Below, in pieces: positions 1 to 6,067 of a DNA stretch of 6,112 bases; position 1 is the first letter of the stretch; every line of letters begins with the position of its first letter. The stretch covers positions 1-6,112 of the forward strand of contig CALJLX010000401.1 of the NCBI GenBank assembly GCA_937982495.1, read 5' to 3'. Origin of the DNA: an uncultured Desulfuromonas sp. (GTDB taxonomy: Bacteria; Desulfobacterota; Desulfuromonadia; Desulfuromonadales; Trichloromonadaceae). The notes under the pieces were generated by a model. That model did not search any database, had not been told where the DNA came from, and saw nothing but the letters and a program-made list of their open reading frames with translations. Both the position numbers and the translations under genes were made by a program.

Positions 1-2169
1 AGAGATGAGGTGCCAGCGCTTCTGGCCGGCGCGTTTGAGCAGCTGTTCGTTGTGGCTCAGGAAGATCAATTGATGTTCCCGGGCGATGTTTTCGAGCATG
101 CCGACCGTCTCCAGCAGCCGTTCGCCGTCGAAATTCACCAGGGGATCGTCGAGAAAGAGCGGCAGCCGGTGCCCCCGGGCGAGATGCCGGGAAAGGGCCA
201 GACGCACCGCCAGATAGACGGCGTCGACCGTTCCCCGGCTGAAATGTTCCAGCGGCCGCCAACCCGCCTCCTCCCCCTTGGCCGGCAGCAGCAGGGAGAA
301 GTTCTCGTCGAAAGCGATCCGCCCGTACCCCCCGCGGGTAGTGGTCATCAGGCAGTTGCCGATATCGGTGGCGAAGCGCTCCAGATAGGTGGAACGAAAT
401 TCCTCCACCGCCCCGCCGAGCAACTCGGAGGCCAGCAGCAGAATTTCCCGCCGACGGCTCAGAGCCTGTTGCCGGGCCTTGAGTCCCTCCCCTTCCCGCT
501 CGATGGCGCCAAGATCGGTCAGCGCGCCACGCCGAGCCGCCTCCTCGCGGCTCAGTTCGAGCAGACGCGCCTCCCGCTCGCGCAGGCTCTCTCCCATCTC
601 CCGCAGCTTCTCCTCGGCGGCGGGCATCTCCGCCAGCGGCAGCAGCCCCTCGGGTCGGGCTTTGCGCGGCGACTCCTCGGCGGGAAGCTCCGGCGTGACA
701 ACAGTTTCGGCTTCCAATTCCGCCTCCGGCTCACACCCTGCCCGCTCCTCGTCGGAGTCGAGTCCGTCCAACTCGCGGATACGCGTCACAAGTTCCTGAT
801 GGCGGGGCAGATTCTTGCGCATGCGGACGACTTCCACCGCCGAGGGGGAGAGCCCCAGCCGCTCGAAGCGCCCGTCCAGGGCCGCCAGCCGCGCCTGGGC
901 CTCTTCCCGGCGGTCCTCCACGGCCTGGATCAGTTCCTGGATGCGCGCCTGTTCCTCCCGCGCCCTGCCGGCGCGGAGCAGAAAGAGAACCCAGGGGGCC
1001 AGGGCGACCAGACCCGCGCTCCCCCCCAGCCAGGGGGTGTAAAGAGGAAAGACCCAGGCGAGGGCGCCCCCGGCGGAAAGGGCAAGGAGGGAAAGAGCAG
1101 CCGGGCCCTTCCAGGGCGGAATGCGCTGATCCTGGAGTTCACGGCGCAGGGCCGCCGCTTCCCCTTGCAGGGCGACGAGCGCCTTGCGCTCCTCATCGGC
1201 ATCAACCAGGATCTTCACCAGATCCTCGGGGATGTCCCGGGGCAGGCCGGTCTTGGCCAGCTCCCGTTCCAGGCGGTTGCGCTCCTCGGCGGGATCGCCC
1301 CCCGGCGGCGCGACCGGTACCGTCGGGACCGGTTCGGGAGCCCTCATCACGGCGGCCACGGTCGCCGCCGGGGGAGCCGCTTGCTCCTCCTGGTAATGAC
1401 GGCGGACCCAGGCCAGATAGCGCTCCCCCTTGGCGTATTCGCCGTGATCGAAAGCGATGGAATTCTCCAACTCGACGATCTCGTCCCGCAGCGCCGCGAG
1501 CTTTTCCCGGGAGTCGCGCCCCTCCCGCCAACGCTCTTCGAGGGCACCGACCGCTTCCGTCACCCGGTCCAGCTCTCCCGGCTCGGCCACGGCGAGAAAG
1601 GGCTGGTCACGGGTGATGGCGGCCAGTTCGCCGTGCATCCCAGCCAGCACCAGGTCGTAATCGACCTGACCGAAACCGGACAGCAGGGAACGGATACGCC
1701 CGGCCATGGCCGGCGTCCCGGGGAGATCGAGTCGACCTTGGCCGAAGAAGAGGGAGGAGCGAAAGACCGGCTCTTCGTTGATGCCGAGCAGGCGCAGCAA
1801 CTCTTCGCCGTATTCGCCGCATCCGGCAGCCCCCTCCTCGGCGGGAACCGTCCCGGAAAAACGCCGGACTTCGTGCCCCTCGCCGTCCGTTTCGATCAGC
1901 TCCACCCGGTCGTCGAGCAGATCGCGGGCAATTCGCACCTCTCCGCGCCGCCCGGCGAAAACCAGGGCCGCCGCGCAGCCCGCGTCGCTTGCCCAGGAAC
2001 GAAAACGCTCCTTGTCGCGAAGGCCGAAGAGTACCGCCGGAATCGCCTCCATCAGCGTCGTCTTGCCCGCCTCGTTAACGCCATACACCAGATTCATGCC
2101 CCGCCGGAACTCGAAGGTCCGTTCGGCGAACTTGCCGAAGTTGCGCAGTTCGATGGATTTGAGGATCAT
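1..2169 (-). CDS. YhaN-like AAA ATPase, SbcC/Rad50-type, membrane-anchored (3' end beyond window)
   Basis: Probable ATPase partner of the nuclease encoded just upstream, acting in DNA end processing or repair. Read on the minus strand, 723 codons are open to the window edge with no stop, so the C-terminus is missing. The N-lobe has Walker A GVNEAGKTT (residues 30-38) and a Q-loop in SSLFFGQGRL (Q144). The C-lobe has an ABC-type signature FSRGT (643-647), Walker B LPLFLDDP (669-676), a D-loop NFD (679-681) and an H-loop SHN (705-707). Long charged helices between the lobes look like coiled-coil arms. At their tip (about 356-398) lie two hydrophobic segments separated by a short turn, predicted to be a transmembrane hairpin. 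No CxxC zinc hook is present. The second Walker B acid is Asp rather than Glu, which I recall as usual in the YhaN group. The start is supported by GGGAGG six bases upstream and by the ATGA overlap with the nuclease gene. Few residues should be missing after the H-loop, so the protein is probably shorter than the roughly 960-residue Bacillus YhaN. Confidence 0.93.
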   Translation of the reverse strand, partial: MILKSIELRNFGKFAERTFEFRRGMNLVYGVNEAGKTTLMEAIPAVLFGLRDKERFRSWASDAGCAAALVFAGRRGEVRIARDLLDDRVELIETDGEGHEVRRFSGTVPAEEGAAGCGEYGEELLRLLGINEEPVFRSSLFFGQGRLDLPGTPAMAGRIRSLLSGFGQVDYDLVLAGMHGELAAITRDQPFLAVAEPGELDRVTEAVGALEERWREGRDSREKLAALRDEIVELENSIAFDHGEYAKGERYLAWVRRHYQEEQAAPPAATVAAVMRAPEPVPTVPVAPPGGDPAEERNRLERELAKTGLPRDIPEDLVKILVDADEERKALVALQGEAAALRRELQDQRIPPWKGPAALSLLALSAGGALAWVFPLYTPWLGGSAGLVALAPWVLFLLRAGRAREEQARIQELIQAVEDRREEAQARLAALDGRFERLGLSPSAVEVVRMRKNLPRHQELVTRIRELDGLDSDEERAGCEPEAELEAETVVTPELPAEESPRKARPEGLLPLAEMPAAEEKLREMGESLREREARLLELSREEAARRGALTDLGAIEREGEGLKARQQALSRRREILLLASELLGGAVEEFRSTYLERFATDIGNCLMTTTRGGYGRIAFDENFSLLLPAKGEEAGWRPLEHFSRGTVDAVYLAVRLALSRHLARGHRLPLFLDDPLVNFDGERLLETVGMLENIAREHQLIFLSHNEQLLKRAGQKRWHLIS

Positions 2170-3284
2170 GACCGGCCTCCCTGCCGCCCCTGAAAACGGC
2201 GCAGGGTCTCGCGAAAGGCCTCCTCCACCAGGGGCCGCCTTTCCGCCGGAGAGTCCGCCAGCAGACGCCGGGCCCGACGCGCCAGCACCCCCCGCACCGT
2301 CTCCTCGCTCGCCATGCGGCCGACGAAATCGCCGGCCAGCAGTTCGGTGCGATCGCGCAGTTCCAGGTGATAGAACTCCCCGGCGCAGCGGTCGTGCAGT
2401 TCGGCCATATCGAGCGGTACCTCGATCAGGCCGGTGAGGGTCAAACGCAGCAGCAGATCGGTGGAGTGCAACTCGATTATCCGTGCCGCGGCCTCGGCCA
2501 AGGTCTCGCAGCCGGTCAGATCGAGGCTCAGTTCGTCGAGGACCCGCCCCCCCACCGGCAGGGGTTCGACCCGCACCCGTTCCGGCTCGACCTCGGCCAG
2601 GGCACAATGACGGGGGCCGTTCTCGCCGAAGCGCAGCCCCTCCGGGGAACCGGGACGGCAGCCGTAAAGGCGTTCGCCCCCCTCCACCAGGAGAAATTCG
2701 TGGCCATGACCGAAGGCCAGGTAATCGAGATTCCAGTCCCGCAGGTTTTCCAGGGAAAGGCCCTTGCCGGACTCGCCGGGGAGGACCGGCCGCAGACCGT
2801 GCAGCACCCCGATATGCACCCCGTCGAGGGGACGGCGGACCATGCGCTCGAGAATCGCCGGACTCGGCAGGGCACGGCCGCCGAAGGCATAGAAATGCAC
2901 GGCCCGACCGGCAACCGTGAAGCTTATTGGCTGGAGCCCCGGCGTCTCCGGCAAGAGCACCGCGCCGGAAGCGGTCAGCTTGGCATAGACCCCGTCCGCG
3001 GCCGGTGGGGCGTCGTGATCGCCGGGAAGCAGGGCGACGGCGATGCCCCGGTCGATGAGGCGTTTGAGTCCGGAAGCGACCTGCTCGACCAGCTCCGACG
3101 CGGGGTGGGGGTTATCGAAAAGATCGCCGGCGACGATGAAAAGCTGGACCTCGTTCTTGATCGCCAGGGTCAGCAGCCGTTCGAAGGTCTGCAGCAGATC
3201 GAGACGCCGCTTCCCCTCCTTCTCGCCGAGTTCGGGAAAGGCCGCGCCCAGATGCAGGTCGGCGGTATGCAGGATACGAATCAT
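2166..3284 (-). CDS. YhaO/SbcD-like metallophosphoesterase DNA exonuclease
   Basis: A 372-residue calcineurin-like phosphoesterase of the SbcD/Mre11/YhaO group (COG0420 type), expected to cut DNA ends with two divalent metals as the nuclease half of an SbcCD-like complex. The metal motifs appear in order: DLH (D9, H11), GD (53-54) in VAGDLFDN, GDHD (88-91), a histidine in VLHG (H162), and GHGH (192-195). The third motif is normally GNHD; here the metal-binding Asn is Asp. Residues after about 245 form the capping/partner-binding region typical of the family. The ATG at 3284 was chosen because homology begins at once (MIRILHTADLHLG) and a Shine-Dalgarno AGGTG lies five bases upstream. A longer in-frame extension would run back into the U32 gene and is rejected. 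The stop overlaps the ATPase start as ATGA, so the two proteins are likely made in a coupled ratio. The paired YhaN-like neighbour favours YhaO over classical SbcD. Confidence 0.93.
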   Translation of the reverse strand: MIRILHTADLHLGAAFPELGEKEGKRRLDLLQTFERLLTLAIKNEVQLFIVAGDLFDNPHPASELVEQVASGLKRLIDRGIAVALLPGDHDAPPAADGVYAKLTASGAVLLPETPGLQPISFTVAGRAVHFYAFGGRALPSPAILERMVRRPLDGVHIGVLHGLRPVLPGESGKGLSLENLRDWNLDYLAFGHGHEFLLVEGGERLYGCRPGSPEGLRFGENGPRHCALAEVEPERVRVEPLPVGGRVLDELSLDLTGCETLAEAAARIIELHSTDLLLRLTLTGLIEVPLDMAELHDRCAGEFYHLELRDRTELLAGDFVGRMASEETVRGVLARRARRLLADSPAERRPLVEEAFRETLRRFQGRQGGRS

Positions 3285-3295
3285 GAAGACACCTA
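3285..3295 (-). promoter_or_regulatory. Ribosome binding site overlapping the U32 stop codon
   Basis: On the minus strand the U32 gene's TAG stop (3295-3293) merges with AGGTG (3294-3290), five bases before the nuclease ATG. The site sets the nuclease start and implies that ribosomes finishing the U32 gene re-initiate here. It is the only junction in the run without an ATGA overlap. Confidence 0.6.
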
Positions 3296-4252
3296 TGCTT
3301 CGTGACAATATTCGGGGTAATAGCAGACGAAGGGGGAACAGGGGGCGGCGAAGCGCTGCCGGTGGGCGGCCCGGGCCCGGCGGCGATAATCCGCACCGCC
3401 GTCGCAATCGGCGGAGCGCTTGCAAAACTCCGCGACCAGGGCGAGATTCCGCACCTTCTGCGCCGAGGGGGCGCCGCGTCCCACCAGCTTGAGGCCGTGG
3501 ATACCGCCCGCCGCCAGATCGGGAATGGCGCAGAGGCCGCAGCCGTGGCGGCGATCGCCGAGCGCCCAGCCGCCCTGACGGACCATCGCCCGTTGCAGGC
3601 GGGGCGAGGGATCGGGCGCGAGCGGCTCGATCCGGTAGGGAATCTCGCAAGGCCAGATCTGCGCCGGGCTGGAGTGATGAAAGGTGCACAGCCCCTCGCT
3701 GTTGGGGCAGTTGCCGATGAGGATGAAGGCGTCGCAGCGCAACCCCGGAACCTTGCCGACGATCTCGGCCATCTCCGTCACCGGCAGATGACGGGGGAAA
3801 ACCAGCCGGTCGATCCCCTGGGCGGCATAAAAGGCCGCCGCACCCGAATTGGTCAGATGGGCGAGGGTGCTGGCGTGATATTCGAGGCCGCCGTGGCGCC
3901 GCCGCAACAGGCGCAACAGGCCGAGATCCGCGAGAATGACGCCGTCGACCCCCGCCGCCACCGCCTGATCGACATAATCGAACAAGAGCGGCAGCTGCTC
4001 ATCGCTATAAAAGGGGGCGTTCAGGGTCAGGGAAAAACGCTTGCCCCGGTCATGGACCCGCCGCACGATCTCTTGCAGATCCTCATAACCGGCGATCTGC
4101 GCCCCGGCGAAAGTGCGCTGGTTGATGGAGGCGAGCAGCCGGTAGCGCTCCAACCACTCCTTCGGCACCCAGCCTCCGTAGAGCTCGTCGGCGCCGGCGT
4201 CGAGCAGGAGCTCTGCCTCTTCGAGCCGGTCGATGGGGGAGATGAGAATCAT
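3293..4252 (-). CDS. U32-family protein, UbiV/UbiU/RlhA-like, probable [4Fe-4S] enzyme
   Basis: A 319-residue single-module member of the 'peptidase U32' family. The N-terminal half reads as a TIM-barrel, with family hallmarks GADELYGGW (20-28), LADLGLL (108-114), EYHASTLAHLTN (124-135) and VFPRHL (151-156). Cysteines C182, C189, C202 and C238 match in order and approximate spacing the four cluster ligands known from E. coli UbiU (C169, C176, C193, C232), so a [4Fe-4S] cluster is likely. Studied relatives (UbiU/UbiV, RlhA, TrhP) act in hydroxylation of quinone precursors or RNA; protease activity is poorly supported, so the peptidase name is probably misleading. Extra cysteines follow at C241, C277 and C283, with a C-terminal set at C305, C310 and C316. 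The start at 4252 was chosen for its GGGGAGG site and the ATGA overlap with the methylase gene. A 17-residue upstream extension is possible but less likely. The substrate is unknown. Confidence 0.9.
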   Translation of the reverse strand: MILISPIDRLEEAELLLDAGADELYGGWVPKEWLERYRLLASINQRTFAGAQIAGYEDLQEIVRRVHDRGKRFSLTLNAPFYSDEQLPLLFDYVDQAVAAGVDGVILADLGLLRLLRRRHGGLEYHASTLAHLTNSGAAAFYAAQGIDRLVFPRHLPVTEMAEIVGKVPGLRCDAFILIGNCPNSEGLCTFHHSSPAQIWPCEIPYRIEPLAPDPSPRLQRAMVRQGGWALGDRRHGCGLCAIPDLAAGGIHGLKLVGRGAPSAQKVRNLALVAEFCKRSADCDGGADYRRRARAAHRQRFAAPCSPFVCYYPEYCHEA

Positions 4253-5022
4253 CCCCCCTCCCCGTCCCGATGCTTCCAGATATGTTCGCGGCGGTGATCC
4301 CACCAGGCGCCGTCGACCGTCGCCCTCAGGGTCTCGCCGACCAGCACCAAGGTCAGCGCCGCTCGCTTCGAACCCGTCGTCAGGTTGAAGTAATCGCGCT
4401 CGCCGACCTGCTCGACGATATCGTCGAGGGTGCCGCTCACCACCTCCTCGCCGGGCAGCCCCAGGCGATGGCAGAGGGCGATGGGCACGTTCCGGCCGTA
4501 ACCGGCGCGCAGCAGCGCAACCAGTTCGGGCAGGGGGAGGTTGTTCATGTAGATCAGCAGAGTCACCCCCGGCGCCGCCAGGTCCCGCAGGGTCGGCGCC
4601 TCGGGGCCGTCGCCGAGGGTGCGCGGCGAGGCGAGGATCGCCCGGTTGCAGACCCCGGGAAGATCGAGGGTCTTTTTCAGCAAAGCGGAAGCGACGTTGG
4701 CGGTGCCGACCCCGGGCACCACCTCGGCTTGATCGCCGAGGGCGTCGATCAAGCCCTGAAAAGGGGCGTAAAAGGTGAGGTCGCCGGGGACGAGAAAAGC
4801 CACCTCGCCCTCGGCGAGAAAGGTCCGCACCTTCTCCAGCAGTTCGGCGAAATAGAAATCGAAGGGAACCAGCACTCGCTTGTCCCGCAGCTGCTCGGCG
4901 AAGGTCGTCTCAAACGGGGTCGGGGCGAAGACGGTACGGCAGCGCGCCAGCAGCCGCGCCCCGCGCAGGGTGAGAAAATCGGGATCGCCGGGGCCGGCGC
5001 CGATGAAATAAACGCGATTCAT
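4249..5022 (-). CDS. SAM-dependent tetrapyrrole methylase, CobM/CbiF-like
   Basis: A 257-residue protein of the tetrapyrrole (corrin/porphyrin) methylase superfamily, which moves a methyl group from SAM to a carbon of a tetrapyrrole ring. Visible motifs: GAGPGDPDFLT at the N-terminus (8-18), PGDLTFYAPF (79-88) in place of the usual GDPxxYG, VPGVGTANVASA (102-113) at the SAM site, TLLIYMNN (154-161), and a C-terminal P..LCHRLG..EEVVSGTL block (180-199). The overall pattern is nearest to precorrin-4 C11-methyltransferase, but the YAGSLV-like segment expected after the first helix is FAPTPF (32-37), so the substrate may differ. The C-terminal tail (240-251) is rich in Trp and His, with H243, H247 and H251 spaced four apart. 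AAAGGAT lies five bases before the start, inside the last codons of tlyA, and the ends overlap as ATGA on both sides. No other corrinoid genes are visible. Confidence is high for the family and low for the reaction. Confidence 0.88.
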   Translation of the reverse strand: MNRVYFIGAGPGDPDFLTLRGARLLARCRTVFAPTPFETTFAEQLRDKRVLVPFDFYFAELLEKVRTFLAEGEVAFLVPGDLTFYAPFQGLIDALGDQAEVVPGVGTANVASALLKKTLDLPGVCNRAILASPRTLGDGPEAPTLRDLAAPGVTLLIYMNNLPLPELVALLRAGYGRNVPIALCHRLGLPGEEVVSGTLDDIVEQVGERDYFNLTTGSKRAALTLVLVGETLRATVDGAWWDHRREHIWKHRDGEGG

Positions 5023-5762
5023 GCTTCATCCTTTCGGCGCAGGTGGATGAGGAATTCCCGGTTCCCCTTGGGGCCGAGGATCGGGCTTTCGGTCACGCCG
5101 AGAACCAGGCAGCCGAGGCTTTCCGCCAGGATCCGGATGCGCTCCAACACCGCCGCGTGCTGTTCGGCGTCACGCACCACCCCGCCCTTGCCCACCTGCC
5201 CCTTGCCGACCTCAAACTGAGGTTTGATCAGGGCGAGGATCTCGGCGCCGGGGGCGAGCAGCGCCAGGGTCGGCGGCAGCACCTTGTCGAGGGAAATGAA
5301 AGAGGCGTCGATGACCGCCAGGCTCGGGCGCTCGCCGAGGCGTTCGGCGGTGAGCTCGCGGATGTTGGTGCGTTCGAGATTGACTACCCGGGGGTCTTCC
5401 CGCAGCGACCAGGCGAGTTGGCCGTAACCGACATCGACGGCGAAAACCTTGGCCGCGCCCCGTTGCAGCAGGCAGTCGCTGAAACCGCCGGTGGAGGCGC
5501 CAACATCGACGGCAACCCGTCCGGCGGGATCGACGGCGAAATGGTCGAGCCCCTTCTCCAGCTTCAGTCCTCCCCGGGAGACGTAGGGGATATCCTCCCC
5601 CTTGAGCCGCACCGGGGCATCCTCGTCGACCTGGGCGCCGGCCTTGTCCACGGCATGCTCGCCGACCACCACCTTGCCGGCCAGAATCAGAGCCCGCGCC
5701 CGCTCCCGGGAAGGGACCAGGGCACGGTCGACGAGCAGTTTATCGAGTCGAACTTTCTTCAT
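5019..5762 (-). CDS. tlyA: TlyA-family rRNA 2'-O-methyltransferase (16S/23S cytidine)
   Basis: A 247-residue TlyA protein, a SAM-dependent 2'-O-methyltransferase known to modify C1920 of 23S rRNA and, in the longer type II form, also C1409 of 16S rRNA. An S4 RNA-binding domain occupies about residues 3-60 (VRLDKLLVDR, then SRERARALILAGKVVV). An FtsJ/RrmJ-like Rossmann domain follows, with SAM motif DVGASTGGFSD (86-96). The K-D-K-E catalytic tetrad is readable as K67 (SRGGLKL), D152 (VIDASFISL), K180 (LIKPQFE) and E236 (REFLIHL). These sit about two residues before the numbers reported for M. tuberculosis TlyA. The length is shorter than the 268-residue mycobacterial type II protein and leans towards type I, but this is not decisive. 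The ATG at 5762 places the S4 domain at the N-terminus, although its ribosome site is weak (GGA). An alternative ATG at 5795 would add 11 residues. Old 'hemolysin' names should not be taken as function. Confidence 0.95.
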   Translation of the reverse strand: MKKVRLDKLLVDRALVPSRERARALILAGKVVVGEHAVDKAGAQVDEDAPVRLKGEDIPYVSRGGLKLEKGLDHFAVDPAGRVAVDVGASTGGFSDCLLQRGAAKVFAVDVGYGQLAWSLREDPRVVNLERTNIRELTAERLGERPSLAVIDASFISLDKVLPPTLALLAPGAEILALIKPQFEVGKGQVGKGGVVRDAEQHAAVLERIRILAESLGCLVLGVTESPILGPKGNREFLIHLRRKDEA

Positions 5763-5832
5763 GGAATCCGCGAAAAAACAGGGAAAAGTTACCATCGGCG
5801 GGCACCGGCGACGCGTTCGAAAGAGTAACACA

Positions 5833-5847
5833 GGGAGGGGGGGCGGG
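5833..5847 (+). other. Putative G-quadruplex motif upstream of tlyA
   Basis: Four runs of three G separated by single bases (GGGAGGGGGGGCGGG) on the plus strand, which is the template strand for the genes here. It fits the usual G3N1-7 pattern. Whether it folds or matters is unknown; chance in GC-rich DNA is plausible. Confidence 0.3.
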
Positions 5848-5863
5848 CAACCGTTTTGCCGCC
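5841..5863. terminator. Imperfect hairpin in the nuclease-tlyA gap, weak terminator candidate
   Basis: GGGCGGGCAA and TTGCCGCCC can pair around a short loop with one bulged base. The hairpin follows the stop of the RecB-type gene by about 13 bases in the direction of transcription. No T-run follows on the minus strand (the next bases are C-rich), so an intrinsic terminator is doubtful. No convincing -35/-10 promoter was found in the rest of the 113-base gap, so the run from tlyA may have its own promoter or may continue from upstream. Confidence 0.25.
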
Positions 5864-5875
5864 CTTGCGCCCCCG

Positions 5876-6067
5876 TCAGTCCAGCTCCCGCCAGCCGTCG
5901 AAGAGGGGAAAATAGAGCGCCGCCCGCACCGGATGGGCACCGTCGTAATGGGCCATGAGGGCGACGTAATTCACCAGCTGCGGACGGTACCGCTCGATCT
6001 GCCCGGCGAGAAAGGCTTCACTCCCACCCTGGCAGGCGACGATCTTGTAATCGACGACCCAGCGGAT
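5876..6067 (-). CDS. RecB/AddA-type PD-(D/E)XK nuclease, C-terminal fragment (5' end missing)
   Basis: The last 63 residues of a protein ending in TGA at 5878-5876. It reads WVVDYKIV near the upstream cut, matching the catalytic D-x-K of the PD-(D/E)XK fold (D6 and K8 of the fragment). QIERYRPQLVNY follows, containing the QxxxY motif (Q30, Y34) that marks RecB-family nucleases, and then VRAALYFP, a typical last strand of AddA/RecB C-terminal nuclease domains. This suggests the C-terminus of a UvrD/RecB-like helicase-nuclease working on DNA double-strand ends, but a stand-alone nuclease cannot be excluded because the upstream part is missing. The gene breaks at the junction with sequencing adapter at 6067/6068, so the truncation is an assembly artefact, not a biological one. 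Only the short 63-residue stretch supports the call. Confidence 0.75.
   Translation of the reverse strand: MRWVVDYKIVACQGGSEAFLAGQIERYRPQLVNYVALMAHYDGAHPVRAALYFPLFDGWRELD

Larger units (their letters stand above)
1..5762 (-). other. Predicted five-gene operon: tlyA - tetrapyrrole methylase - U32 - YhaO-like - YhaN-like
   Basis: All five genes lie on one strand with almost no spacing. Stop/start overlaps of ATGA occur at 5022-5019, 4252-4249 and 2169-2166, and only eight bases separate U32 from the nuclease. Each internal start has a recognisable Shine-Dalgarno inside the end of the preceding gene. There is no room for internal terminators. Co-transcription and translational coupling are inferred from this spacing. 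The operon may extend beyond the left edge. Confidence 0.75.

Noticed and set aside
10..2193. A 727-codon plus-strand open frame opposite the ATPase gene
   Set aside because: Its translation is low-complexity and unlike any family I know, while the minus frame has all ATPase motifs in order. It is a GC-driven shadow.
1..3284. Anti-phage defence system built on the nuclease/ATPase pair
   Set aside because: The neighbours are housekeeping genes and there are no mobility genes or repeats. A repair complex explains the pair more simply.
3285..3689. N-terminal extension of the nuclease by about 135 residues
   Set aside because: The extension overlaps the U32 coding region, is low-complexity, and homology starts exactly at the ATG at 3284.
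3293..4252. Collagenase/peptidase function for the U32 gene
   Set aside because: No protease catalytic motif is visible, and the characterised relatives with these cysteines are iron-sulfur proteins in hydroxylation pathways.
4249..5022. Firm assignment as precorrin-4 C11-methyltransferase (cobM/cbiF)
   Set aside because: Two substrate-side motifs differ from the standard ones and no other corrin genes are nearby, so only the superfamily is claimed.
5019..5762. Haemolysin function for the TlyA gene
   Set aside because: The S4 plus FtsJ-like domains and the K-D-K-E residues identify an rRNA methyltransferase; the haemolysin name is historical.
2367..5828. Other long plus-strand frames (2367-3305, 3302-4297, 4270-5220, 5043-5828)
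   Set aside because: Each mirrors a well-supported minus-strand gene in the same codon register and shows no recognisable domain.
5763..5831. Longer TlyA starting up to 23 residues earlier
   Set aside because: The S4 domain normally begins at the protein's very N-terminus, as it does with the ATG at 5762. The upstream residues show no match.
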